Positions 44,030 to 52,347 of a stretch of 64,000 nucleotides of DNA are shown piece after piece. The translations under genes and the position numbers were made by a program. The notes under the pieces were generated by a model. That model was not told the DNA's origin and made no database searches. It saw only the letters and a program-made list of their open reading frames with translations. Every line of letters starts with the position of its first letter. Position 1 is the stretch's first letter. Source of the stretch: Flavitalea plasmicola (GTDB taxonomy: Bacteria; Bacteroidota; Bacteroidia; Chitinophagales; Chitinophagaceae); NCBI RefSeq assembly GCF_030546645.1, contig NZ_JAUOTO010000005.1, positions 806,001 to 870,000 of the forward strand. The letters are read 5' to 3'.

Positions 44030-44602
44030 ATGGAATTCCGTACCAAGATGGTGATCATGGTCACCAAGAAAAAAGCGACCCTGGCTTATGTCGGATTGGG
44101 GATCGCCGTCATTTCTCTCTTTCTCCTGCTGATACCTTCCATGCGTGTATTCGTCACGCCAGCCTTTGTCATCGGGGTGGTGACGGTGCTGATCGGGGCC
44201 TATATCGCAAAGGGAGATATAGCGGCCTTCGGGCTTTCCGACGGGGACCTGGTGCTGACCGAGCAGGCGATCCGGCTGGGAGAGGAGTATTATTCTCTCC
44301 GGGAGGTGAAGCAACTGGATTTCGACATAAACGGGTATGCGGGAATGAAAGACCCCGCCTCGGCCTATGAATTGGATGGCATGAGCAACCGGGTGTCCTT
44401 CAAGTGCAAGGGGCAAACGATCGAGCGCATGTTCTATCTCAACAGCAAGGAGCATGTAAGACAGCTGGGGGAGGTCTTCAAACTGCTGTATGAAAAGCAT
44501 ATACCTTTTGTGGAAAGGACGGGACGCACGAGGACGTACCTGTTCCGGGACCTGGACGCGGCAGGCCTGGCGGACTTCAAGAAGAAGTACGGGTATATGT
44601 AA
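44030..44602 (+). CDS. Two-helix membrane protein, second of the pair
   Basis: 190 aa, paralogue of the gene just upstream. Two transmembrane helices lie near residues 18-60. The C-terminal domain shares IRLGEEYYSLREVKQLDFDI, NGYAGM, FYLNSKEHVRQLGEVFKLLY and HIPFVERTG with the first copy. The pair probably arose by tandem duplication and may act as a heteromer. It ends 11 bp before the convergent DUF4836 gene. Confidence 0.82.
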   Translation: MEFRTKMVIMVTKKKATLAYVGLGIAVISLFLLLIPSMRVFVTPAFVIGVVTVLIGAYIAKGDIAAFGLSDGDLVLTEQAIRLGEEYYSLREVKQLDFDINGYAGMKDPASAYELDGMSNRVSFKCKGQTIERMFYLNSKEHVRQLGEVFKLLYEKHIPFVERTGRTRTYLFRDLDAAGLADFKKKYGYM

Positions 44603-44613
44603 GGGTTACCCTT

Positions 44614-46221
44614 CTAATGCAGCAGTTTAAAGATGCTGCGCAGGCTGTTCTCCGACGCGTCAGCCATTTTCAACTCAATATAAGTTTCCGACTTTGTGCC
44701 GTCCACCAGGCGGCCACCGGCGATGGTCAGCCGATCCAGTGCATTCATGAAGTGCAGCATTTGCTGTGTCTTGGACGAGGGCTGGGCGCTCATTCCCTGT
44801 AAGTAAGCCGCTACGGCCTTGATGTCCACCACAACGCTGACGGGTGCGCCGGCAACGTGATCCGACACCAGCTCCGTACTTCTCCGGGTGGTGTTGCTGA
44901 AATAGCTGTCCGTCCGTTGTTTGTTGCTGCTGACCACCAGGATATTATCCTTTAAGGTATAGGCGGTCTTCATCTTGCCGAACATGCCTTTGCCGCCGGA
45001 TGCGGAGTCTTTTGACAGGGGCAGCTTGCTGGTCAGTTTCATGAAAGTACCCAGGTCATTGATGGTCGTAACAAAATAGACGAAGGGTTCTTTGTATTGC
45101 GTTGTATCGCCTGCCGGTGCGGAAGGCGCCACGGCTGCCAACAGGAAATCCCCTTTGAATGCTTTTGGTATGTCGGTGACAGCGAAGCCCAGGCTGGACA
45201 GTGCAGAGTCCGCCTTGTCACGGAGCTTATACTGCTCGAGCAGGTCTGTCAGGGCGGACAGATCCAAGTGAAGGTTGATCATTCCCAGCAGGTCCTTACC
45301 GGGCAGGCGGGCTATCAGGTCGGTATTGAGGGGGCGGCTGTTGAATTTTTTGAGGAGGGCCACGGAGTCCTTCTCCATGGTGATGAGGGTGCGCATGACG
45401 ATCTTGCCGGCGTCAAAGCGGATGGCCGTGAGTAAATGGCGCTGCGAGGTCTTCGATCTGCCGGTCAGCGCATCGGACATGCCCTGGTTCTTCTTGCCCA
45501 TCGTCTTTAGCATCGTAGCGAGTCCGGAGCCCTGGGGCGCCCAAATGTGGAAGTCGGCGTCGTCGGAGAAGCCGGCCAGGAAATCAGGATCGGTGGTGTA
45601 GATGGAGCTGGGAAAACCCTGGAGGGCGGCGACGCTTCTTCTGGCGGCAAACAGCGCGGAGTTGAAGGAAGGCGCAACGGTCACCGCTTTTTTGTCGCCG
45701 GGGGCCGTTTTCGCGGCATCTGCTGCGGGCTTGTCAAGCGTCACGATCGTAAAGACGGCCAGCTTATTGTCGTAGGCGACGGACATTTTATCCTTGCCGA
45801 CCGCGCGGCCCTGGGGAAGGCGGAAGGTGCGGATGTCGGTTCCTTTGCGGACGAGCGCACCGAATTTTCCGGAATCGGCGAGATGCAGGATGACGGTGAT
45901 AAAGCTGGCGCTGTCGGCTTTGGCGACTTTGCCGCTGTGTGCGACGAAGATGTCCTGGTTGATGTCAATGCCAGCCTCTGCCGGGGCTTTCAGCAAGCCC
46001 ATCATTTCCTGGTCGCTGCCGGACTTGGAAGGGGGGATATTCGAGATGATCTCGTTCCAGCTGAGCTTGGATGTGAGGACGGGCAGGTTGATATGGTAGA
46101 TCTCTTTGGCATTCGGTGGGAGATGCCGGAAGAGGGGGTTAATGGTCTGGGCGGAGGCGGAAGTTGCGATGAAAAACAAAAGGATTGCTAACGGGCGATA
46201 AGGGGATAGAGATCTTTTCAT
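44614..46221 (-). CDS. DUF4836-family exported protein
   Basis: 535 aa with signal peptide (to about residue 25, ATSASAQ). The opening LFRHLPPNAKEIYHINLPVL is typical of the Bacteroidota DUF4836 family. A long alpha/beta region follows, and the end is SETYIELKMADASENSLRSI. No catalytic motif is visible. The family is envelope-associated with unknown function. It is preceded on the minus strand by hisS and a palindromic repeat pair. Confidence 0.82.
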   Translation of the reverse strand: MKRSLSPYRPLAILLFFIATSASAQTINPLFRHLPPNAKEIYHINLPVLTSKLSWNEIISNIPPSKSGSDQEMMGLLKAPAEAGIDINQDIFVAHSGKVAKADSASFITVILHLADSGKFGALVRKGTDIRTFRLPQGRAVGKDKMSVAYDNKLAVFTIVTLDKPAADAAKTAPGDKKAVTVAPSFNSALFAARRSVAALQGFPSSIYTTDPDFLAGFSDDADFHIWAPQGSGLATMLKTMGKKNQGMSDALTGRSKTSQRHLLTAIRFDAGKIVMRTLITMEKDSVALLKKFNSRPLNTDLIARLPGKDLLGMINLHLDLSALTDLLEQYKLRDKADSALSSLGFAVTDIPKAFKGDFLLAAVAPSAPAGDTTQYKEPFVYFVTTINDLGTFMKLTSKLPLSKDSASGGKGMFGKMKTAYTLKDNILVVSSNKQRTDSYFSNTTRRSTELVSDHVAGAPVSVVVDIKAVAAYLQGMSAQPSSKTQQMLHFMNALDRLTIAGGRLVDGTKSETYIELKMADASENSLRSIFKLLH

Positions 46222-46295
46222 AGATAGATGAACTTTGGTTGTAAAAGTTGAGGGTAAAGATAAAAATCTTAATGGTCTGTGAAAGTTTTTTGGGA

Positions 46296-46356
46296 CAACT
46301 ATCCGGAAATTCCGGATAGTTGGTCCTTTATAGGTGAGCAGTTCGAAATTTTCGAA
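46296..46356. repeat. Two related palindromes between hisS and the DUF4836 gene
   Basis: CAACTATCCGGAA, one A, then its exact complement TTCCGGATAGTTG form a perfect 27-bp palindrome at 46296-46322. A second palindrome, TTCGAAATTTTCGAA (46342-46356), is followed by TAGTTGGA. The right halves share the pattern AAATT-CGNATAGTTGG, so they look like two diverged copies of one element. Confidence 0.7.
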
Positions 46357-46385
46357 TAGTTGGACTGGGTGGGCGGTATCCCGGA

Positions 46386-47807
46386 TTAGAAGCCGAACTG
46401 CAACAGCTCTTCAAAGCTGTAGGTCGTCTGCTGGCCATTGCTGAGGTCTTTTAGTTTGCATTGGCGGCTGGCCAGCTCTTCGCTGCCGAGGATGGCGACA
46501 TACCGGATGCCTTTCTTTTCGGCGTATTTGAATTGTTTGTCGAATTTGGCATGTTCGTGATAGAGTTCAGCGGGGATGCCTTTTGCCCGGATCTGCTGAA
46601 GCAGGCCGAAGGCGGTGCGGGATTCGGCGTCGCCCAGGTTGAAGAAGAGCAGTTTTGTGCCTGCGTGCACGTCGTTGGGGAAAAGCTGCAGCTCTTCCAT
46701 CACGTCATAGATGCGGTCCACTCCGAAAGAAATGCCTACGCCCGGGATATTGGGTACGCCGAAGAGGCCGGTGAGGTCGTCATAGCGGCCGCCGCCGCCG
46801 ATGCTGCCCATTTTGGCGGTGGTAGCTTTTACCTCGAAAATGGTGCCTGTGTAGTAGTTCAGGCCCCGGGCGAGGGTGAGATCGATGTTTAGAGCTGCGA
46901 GCGGCGAGCTTTGAGCTTCGAGCTGGGAGTTTTGAGCTGTGAGCTCTGAGCTGTGAGCTTCGAGGGGGTATTTTAAGAGATATTCGAGTTCGGCGATGCC
47001 TTTCAGGCCCGTTTCGTTGTTGGCGAAGAGGGTTTTCAGGGTTTCGAGCTTGGTTTGGTTATCGCCGGCGATGTTCAGGTATTGTTCGATGGCTGCGATC
47101 TGGTCGTTGAGAAGGCCCCGTTGGGCCAGCTCTTCCTTCACCTTTTCCAGTCCGATCTTGTCGAGCTTGTCGATGGCGACGGTGATGTCCGTCATTTTTT
47201 CGGGTCCGCCGCAGACTTCGGCCAGGGCGGCCAGGATCTTGCGGTTGTTGATCCTGATCTCGACGGGGATGCCCAGCAGCTGGAAGGATTGGCGGTAGAT
47301 GGCCGCCAGCTCGACCTCGTTGAGGAGGGACTGGCTGCCTACCACGTCGGCGTCGCACTGGTAGAATTCGCGGTAGCGGCCTTTCTGGGGTTTGTCGGCG
47401 CGCCAGACGGGCTGCATCTGGAAGCGTTTGAAAGGAAAGGTCAGCTGTCCGTGGTTCATGGCGACCCATCGGGCGAAAGGGATGGTGAGGTCATAGCGGA
47501 GGGCCCGCTCGGTGAGGTCTTTATCATTTTTGCCGTCGAGGACTTTCTCGAAGGCTTTGCGGGCCTTTTCTATGTTCTTGGGGTCGCCCAGGCCATTGTT
47601 GAGGATCTTGAAGATGAGCTTGTCGCCTTCGTCGCCATATTTACCCATGAGGGTTTCCAACTGTTCCATGGCGGGGGTCTCCAGGGGCTGGAAGCCATAG
47701 CGCTCGAAAACGGTGCGGATGGTATTGAAGATGTAGCTTCTTTTGCGGACGGTGGCGGGCCCGAAGTCACGGGTGCCCTGGGGCAGGGATGGTTTTAAGC
47801 TGCTCAT
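46386..47807 (-). CDS. hisS: Histidyl-tRNA synthetase
   Basis: Charges tRNA-His with histidine. It has 473 aa. Class II features are clear: PQGTRDFGP near the N-terminus, motif 2 region RYREFYQCDADVVG, the histidine-A signatures LARGLNYYTGTIFEV and GGGRYDDL, and the anticodon-binding domain ending AILGSEELASRQCKLKD. Residues about 282-305 (between KYPL and NIDLTLARGL) are encoded by an array of ten 7-bp repeats that keeps the frame. That gives a Ser/Ala/Gln/Leu-rich linker. Its start overlaps the phosphatase stop by 4 bp, so the two are translated as an operon. Confidence 0.97.
   Translation of the reverse strand: MSSLKPSLPQGTRDFGPATVRKRSYIFNTIRTVFERYGFQPLETPAMEQLETLMGKYGDEGDKLIFKILNNGLGDPKNIEKARKAFEKVLDGKNDKDLTERALRYDLTIPFARWVAMNHGQLTFPFKRFQMQPVWRADKPQKGRYREFYQCDADVVGSQSLLNEVELAAIYRQSFQLLGIPVEIRINNRKILAALAEVCGGPEKMTDITVAIDKLDKIGLEKVKEELAQRGLLNDQIAAIEQYLNIAGDNQTKLETLKTLFANNETGLKGIAELEYLLKYPLEAHSSELTAQNSQLEAQSSPLAALNIDLTLARGLNYYTGTIFEVKATTAKMGSIGGGGRYDDLTGLFGVPNIPGVGISFGVDRIYDVMEELQLFPNDVHAGTKLLFFNLGDAESRTAFGLLQQIRAKGIPAELYHEHAKFDKQFKYAEKKGIRYVAILGSEELASRQCKLKDLSNGQQTTYSFEELLQFGF
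46893..46962. repeat. Ten 7-bp repeats (AGCTNNG) inside hisS
   Basis: Units AGCTGCG, AGCGGCG, AGCTTTG, AGCTTCG, AGCTGGG, AGTTTTG, AGCTGTG, AGCTCTG, AGCTGTG and AGCTTCG run without gap on the plus strand. The same family appears at 53563 and 60520, and inverted at 60655. Because 7 is not a multiple of 3, three units are needed to add seven residues without a frame change. Confidence 0.9.
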
Positions 47808-48412
47808 AATTTGGGGGATTGGGAGGATCCGGGTCCTGTGGTGGATGAGGTAGTTCCCGATCCGGTGGAGGATGGGGTAGATCCCGATACGATGGATGGA
47901 GTACCGGATGAAGCGTTCTGTCCGTATTTTTCGATGATCTTGTCCGCGGCGGCGTCGATCATTTTATAGACTTCGTGATAGCCGGGCTCCGAGCCGTAGT
48001 AGGGATCGGGGACGTCCTCATTTTTGCCGGGGTGAAGCTCGTTCAATAAGAGTTCCACCTTAGATGGGTCGAAGGAACGGCCGGCGATGCGCCTCATTTC
48101 ATGGACCACGTCTTCGGCCATGGCATATATTTTGTCAAAACGTTGAAAATCATTGGCGTTGAATTTTCGGGCCCTTTGCTGACTGATGTCGATGCCTTTG
48201 GCCCGCGCCACTTTTTGAGAAAGAGGGTGCGGGGCTTCACCAATGTGATAGCCATTGGTGCCGGCGCTGTCCACTTTCCAGGTAAGGCCGGCGGCCCGGG
48301 CTTTTTCCTGGAGAATGCCTTCCGCCAGCGGGCTGCGGCAGATGTTGCCGAGACATACCATTAAAAAGGAGCTGGCCGGTGTGTTTAAAAGGGAGCTGGC
48401 CGGTGTGTTCAT
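47804..48412 (-). CDS. Low-molecular-weight protein-tyrosine phosphatase with unusual ends
   Basis: Dephosphorylates phosphotyrosine, probably in the cytoplasm. It has 202 aa against about 150 normally. The P-loop is CLGNICRS (Cys20, Arg26), and the general acid is Asp136 in DVPDPYYGSEPGY. The N-terminal MNTPASSLLNTPASSFL is an 8-codon duplication (DNA repeat 48363-48410) placed before the usual MVCLGN start. The C-terminal 37 residues (about 165-202) are a Ser/Thr/Gly/Pro low-complexity tail encoded by diverged repeats. The last four bases overlap the hisS start (ATGA), suggesting translational coupling. Confidence 0.93.
   Translation of the reverse strand: MNTPASSLLNTPASSFLMVCLGNICRSPLAEGILQEKARAAGLTWKVDSAGTNGYHIGEAPHPLSQKVARAKGIDISQQRARKFNANDFQRFDKIYAMAEDVVHEMRRIAGRSFDPSKVELLLNELHPGKNEDVPDPYYGSEPGYHEVYKMIDAAADKIIEKYGQNASSGTPSIVSGSTPSSTGSGTTSSTTGPGSSQSPKL
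48363..48410. repeat. 24-bp tandem duplication at the phosphatase start
   Basis: Two 24-bp copies (48363-48386, 48387-48410) differ at two bases. They encode NTPASSLL and NTPASSFL on the minus strand, next to the ATG at 48412. Confidence 0.9.
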
Positions 48413-48676
48413 GTAAGAATGGGCTTGTTCAAAAAAAGGCCAAAGGTAAGTTAAAAACCGTGTACAATGAAGGGGAAAGGTGCTGCAGGTTTGTGGAATA
48501 GAAGAAGGTAAGAATCTAATATAAGCGGGACAAAACCAGTGAATGAAAGTAGATATTAATAAGAAATTAATAAGTATTACACCTTATATAGTGGTCGCTT
48601 TTTAAGCTTAATTCATTAATTTGCCCGACCTGCCGGCCCCAAGGTCTGCATTATTCATTAAAACGATTGGTTAAAA

Positions 48677-48910
48677 ATGGCAAACGAGGGTTCTGACGGT
48701 GAAAGGCGGCGTTACGAGCTGCGGAGGTCCATCCAGGATTATGGCATAGGTGGGATCTGGTTTGGCTTTGGGATCTTTCTGCTGATAGCGCCAAAGATCG
48801 GTTTTACTTTGGCTGTCGACCCTTTTTTCCGCTATGCTTTTTCAGGCATCTGGTTGCTCTACGGGGGATGGCGGATCTATCGTGGGTATAAAAAAAATTA
48901 TTACCGTTGA
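48677..48910 (+). CDS. Small two-helix membrane protein
   Basis: 77 aa: a charged N-terminus (GERRRYELRRSIQDYG), two transmembrane helices (about 24-42 and 50-68) and a basic end RIYRGYKKNYYR. Its stop overlaps the next start by 1 bp, so it is coupled with the PstS-like lipoprotein gene. Function unknown; it may help in the envelope system encoded downstream. Confidence 0.75.
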   Translation: MANEGSDGERRRYELRRSIQDYGIGGIWFGFGIFLLIAPKIGFTLAVDPFFRYAFSGIWLLYGGWRIYRGYKKNYYR

Positions 48911-49848
48911 TGCAACTATCGCTCAGGCATATATTCATTAGTAGCAGTAAAGGCGCAATAACAGGATTAGGGCTTATTCTCCTGCTGGGGGGGTGTGGCG
49001 ACAATGGGAACAAAACTCCCCAGGAAACGCCCAGGTCCGGCAAGCTCACTATCAGCATTGACGAGTCTTTCAAGCCTGTGATCGACTCCCAGATCAAGGT
49101 GTTCAACTCCTCCAATCCCGACATAAAGATCGAAGCTAAGTATGAGCCAGAGGCACAGTGTCTGCGGGACCTGACCACCACCGGTACGCGGATGATCATC
49201 GTTACCCGGGGGCTCAGCACGGATGAGGAAAAATTCTACCAGGATTCTTTTCATCTCAAGCCCACCTGGATGCCTTTGGCCTATGATGCCATTGCTATTA
49301 TCGTCAACAATAGCTCGAAGGATTCCGTCTTCGAGATCAAGGACCTCCAGAATATGCTGGATGGGAGCGATACGGTACATCTGCCGGTGATGGATGGCAA
49401 GTCAGCAACCAGCACGGTGCGGTATGCCATGGACTCTCTTCTGAAAGGCAGACCGTTGAGCAAGCGGGTGACGGCTGCACGGTCCAGCGAGGAAGTGATC
49501 AATTATGTATCGGAGAATCCGCATGCGGTGGGCTTTGTCGGCGTGAACTGGATCGGGGAGGGGGCAGCCAACGACAACCTGTTTATCAAAAAAGTGAAGG
49601 TGGCCTCTATCCGGTGTACCAGCTGCCTCGGGCCGACTTATGTTAAGCCTTACCAGGCGAATATTGCCCTTCGGCGCTACCCCTTGGTGCGAAGTTTGTA
49701 TTACATATTAAAGGAAAATTTTTCCGGGGTGGGGAATAATTTTGCCAATTTCCTACAATATGAAAGGGGCCAGTTGATCTTCAGCAAGGCTTATTTGTGG
49801 CCTGCCAAGATGACTTTCTCCGTCCGGGACACTCAGATCAGTAATTAG
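48910..49848 (+). CDS. PstS-like substrate-binding lipoprotein
   Basis: 312 aa. ATG 48910 is used; a TTG one codon earlier is in frame. Lipobox LLLGGCGD (Cys29). The periplasmic-binding fold resembles PstS (ISIDESFKPVIDSQIKVFNS, PLAYDAIAIIVNN, AVGFVGVNWIG). Four cysteines are visible in total: the lipid Cys29, EAQC, and CTSC near the C-terminus. No permease genes follow; the next gene is a TPR protein. In Bacteroidota this pair is often seen near TonB/ExbBD systems, but those genes are absent here. A phosphate role is not certain. Confidence 0.8.
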   Translation: MQLSLRHIFISSSKGAITGLGLILLLGGCGDNGNKTPQETPRSGKLTISIDESFKPVIDSQIKVFNSSNPDIKIEAKYEPEAQCLRDLTTTGTRMIIVTRGLSTDEEKFYQDSFHLKPTWMPLAYDAIAIIVNNSSKDSVFEIKDLQNMLDGSDTVHLPVMDGKSATSTVRYAMDSLLKGRPLSKRVTAARSSEEVINYVSENPHAVGFVGVNWIGEGAANDNLFIKKVKVASIRCTSCLGPTYVKPYQANIALRRYPLVRSLYYILKENFSGVGNNFANFLQYERGQLIFSKAYLWPAKMTFSVRDTQISN

Positions 49849-49895
49849 CAACTAAACAATATATTTATATTTACACACATAAACAGCTAAAGTAC

Positions 49896-51602
49896 ATGAA
49901 GAATAAGTTCCGATCCATCTTTCTGGTAGTGGCTCTGGCCGGCTTCTGCGGTGGGGCGCTGGCTCAAACGGTAGACCAAGGGAAGAAATTCCTTTATTAT
50001 CAACGGTATAAGAGTGCAAAAGACGTATTCGATAAGATACTTGCATCCAATCCTAATAATATTGAAGCTATTTACTGGCAGGGACAGACTTTGCTGTCTA
50101 TGAAGGATTCCGTAGCTGCGGGGGACCTTTACTCTAAGGCATTGCAATCCAATGGCAATGCGCCTTTGCTCCTGGCCGGGATGGGCGAGGTTGAATTGCG
50201 TCAGGGTAAGACCACGGATGCCCGCCAGCGGTTTGAGACGGCGATCAGCCTGACCAAGGCCAAGGACATCGACGTGCTGAATGCGGTGGCCAATGCCAAT
50301 GTCGATACGAGGGCGGGTGATGCCACCTATGCCATCGAAAAGCTGAACATGGCTATCCAGGTGAAGAAGTTCAACAGTGCGGAGACTTATATTCTCTTGG
50401 GAGATGCTTACCGCAAGCTGATCGATGGTGGCAACGCTGTTCAAAGCTACCAGAAGGCGCTGACCATCGACCCCAAATATGCCGAAGCCAAATACAAGAT
50501 CGGCAAGATCTATCTGACGCAGAATAATAAGGAATATTTCCTTCCTGCTTTTGAAGAGGCTGTGCAGCTGGACCCGGCTTATGCGCCGGCTTATTTTGAG
50601 ATCTTCTATTATTATTACTACCATTGGGATGCTGCCAAAGCAACCGATGCGCTGGATAAGTACATCGCGAACTCCGATCCTGGTCCCGAGGTGGAATACC
50701 TGAGGACGGACTTCCTGGTTGCCAGCGGCAAATTCCCGGAAGCCAAGGCGAAGGCGCAGGGGCTGATCACTTCCCTTGGTGACAAGGTTGAACCCCGTAT
50801 GTACAAGCTCATCGCTTATGTATGTGATACGACGGGTGATGTAGCCTGTGCACAACAAAATATCGCTACTTATTTCCAGAAAGCGGATGCGGCAACGGTC
50901 ACCGGCGGTGACTTTGCCCTGCAGGCCAGCATCCAGTCGAAGGCGCCGGATTCTGCCGGAAAGGTGGCGGCTATCGAAACCTATAAAAAGGCTATTGCCA
51001 AGGATACTTTGCCTGAGAACAAGGCGAAATATCTCGCAAAGGGCCTGGAACTGGCAAAGAAGCTGAACTATAAACAAGGTGTGGCTGACCTGGCTGCCGT
51101 ACAGTACGCTACCAAGAAAGAGCCCAACCAGACGGATGTCTACAACTGGGGTTTTGCGAACTATTCTGCCGGTAACTATAAAACCGCCGACAGCATTTTT
51201 TGCAATATCTATGAGTCGAAATGGCCCAACGAGATCTTCGGTTATCTATGGTGTGCAAAGAGCAAGGTGGCCCAGGATGATTCCCTCAGCAGCCAGGGTA
51301 TTGCAGTCCAGGCATATGATAAGCTGGCTGCTATGGCGCGCAGCCTCGATTCCACGGCCAAGGCAGCGGGGAGCGCGGATTCCACGAAATATAAAGGACA
51401 GGCTGTGAACTCCTACCTGTACCTTGCAGGTTGGTATAACGACGTTAAAAAGGACAAGAATACGGCGATCGCTTACCTGCAGAAGGTGTTGGAAGTCGAT
51501 CCAACCAATGCGACAGCACCCCGGATCATTCAGATGCTCAGCAAGCCGCCTGCCCGTCAGCAGTCTGCCGGCGGCACCAAGCCCAAAACAGGGGCGAAGT
51601 AG
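49896..51602 (+). CDS. Periplasmic tetratricopeptide-repeat protein
   Basis: 568 aa with signal peptide (to about residue 23, GGALAQ). At least six TPR-like helix pairs are visible, such as FLYYQRYKSAKDVFDKILA, YILLGDAYRKLIDGGNAVQS and WYNDVKKDKNTAIAYLQKVL. A basic tail PPARQQSAGGTKPKTGAK ends it. It probably scaffolds an envelope complex. It lies 47 bp after the PstS-like lipoprotein gene, likely same operon, and has a terminator at 51768-51817. Confidence 0.85.
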   Translation: MKNKFRSIFLVVALAGFCGGALAQTVDQGKKFLYYQRYKSAKDVFDKILASNPNNIEAIYWQGQTLLSMKDSVAAGDLYSKALQSNGNAPLLLAGMGEVELRQGKTTDARQRFETAISLTKAKDIDVLNAVANANVDTRAGDATYAIEKLNMAIQVKKFNSAETYILLGDAYRKLIDGGNAVQSYQKALTIDPKYAEAKYKIGKIYLTQNNKEYFLPAFEEAVQLDPAYAPAYFEIFYYYYYHWDAAKATDALDKYIANSDPGPEVEYLRTDFLVASGKFPEAKAKAQGLITSLGDKVEPRMYKLIAYVCDTTGDVACAQQNIATYFQKADAATVTGGDFALQASIQSKAPDSAGKVAAIETYKKAIAKDTLPENKAKYLAKGLELAKKLNYKQGVADLAAVQYATKKEPNQTDVYNWGFANYSAGNYKTADSIFCNIYESKWPNEIFGYLWCAKSKVAQDDSLSSQGIAVQAYDKLAAMARSLDSTAKAAGSADSTKYKGQAVNSYLYLAGWYNDVKKDKNTAIAYLQKVLEVDPTNATAPRIIQMLSKPPARQQSAGGTKPKTGAK

Positions 51603-51767
51603 CGGGCCTTAATAACAACTGGAAGAAAATTGGCCGGAGGGGTAAGAGCGGTTAAGAATGGGTGGAAAGAGCACGGAAAAAGGTCAAAAGAAGCTGCATA
51701 CAACGTAAAAAGGATGCCATTATTGGGCTTCCTTCCCCTGAAATTTTTTAAATTTCAGGACATACAG

Positions 51768-51817
51768 AAAAAAAGTGGTCGCTCCGATTTTTTGCCATTC
51801 GGGACGGCCACTTTTTT
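51768..51817 (+). terminator. Intrinsic terminator before the nuo operon
   Basis: A long A-to-T hairpin (AAAAAAGTGGTCG at the left, CGGCCACTTTTTT at the right) with an inner bulged stem ends in a T-run. It separates the TPR gene, whose stop is 165 nt upstream, from the nuo promoter. Confidence 0.75.
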
Positions 51818-51837
51818 ATATTTTAATTCTCAATAAG

Positions 51838-51867
51838 TTGGAAATTCGGCCTGCTGGCTTAAATTTG
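51838..51867 (+). promoter_or_regulatory. Consensus promoter of the nuo operon
   Basis: TTG (51838-51840), 19 nt, then TAAATTTG (51860-51867). Both match the Bacteroidota sigma factor consensus (TTG -33, TAnnTTTG -7). Transcription would begin about 20 nt before the nuoA ATG at 51898. Confidence 0.7.
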
Positions 51868-51897
51868 CCTTTGGAGAATCACAGTAATCCTTTAAAA

Positions 51898-52311
51898 ATG
51901 GACATCTTTCTTTTACAAGCCAATACCCTTACGAGCGAATCTAATCTAAATAATTCCTTTAGTTATTTTCCAATTGGTGTCCAATTTATCTTCGCGATTG
52001 GTTTTGTACTGATGGTGCTGGGCGTCACCCATTTATTGGGTCCCAAGCGTAAGACTGCCGAAAAACTTCAGAATTTCGAGAGTGGTATCGAGGCTGTGGG
52101 CAATGCCCGGCAGCCGATGGCCGTTAAATATTTTTTAGTAGCTATCTTATTCGTACTGTTTGATGTGGAAGTGATCTTTTTCTACCCTTATGCGGTCAAT
52201 TTCAGGCAGCTGGGGTGGGGTGGGTTCACGGAGGTCTTATTGTTTGTCGTCTTTTTCCTGGCAGGGTTTTTTTATGTGATCAAGAAGGGAGCGCTGACCT
52301 GGGAAGATTAA
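51898..52311 (+). CDS. nuoA: NADH-quinone oxidoreductase subunit A
   Basis: Membrane subunit of complex I at the junction of membrane and peripheral arms. It has 137 aa from ATG 51898. An upstream in-frame extension through the terminator is not used. Three transmembrane helices are seen: IFAIGFVLMVLGVTHLL, FLVAILFVLFDVEVIFFYPY and VLLFVVFFLAGFFYVI. The conserved acidic loop FESGIEAVGNARQPMAVKY is present. First gene of the operon, after its own promoter. Confidence 0.95.
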   Translation: MDIFLLQANTLTSESNLNNSFSYFPIGVQFIFAIGFVLMVLGVTHLLGPKRKTAEKLQNFESGIEAVGNARQPMAVKYFLVAILFVLFDVEVIFFYPYAVNFRQLGWGGFTEVLLFVVFFLAGFFYVIKKGALTWED

Positions 52312-52347
52312 GCGTACGAATTATGATTTAGTTAAAATATTAAGATT

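Noticed and set aside
51630-51836. 68-codon frame between the TPR gene and nuoA
   Set aside because: It spans the terminator hairpin and A/T runs. Not a credible gene.
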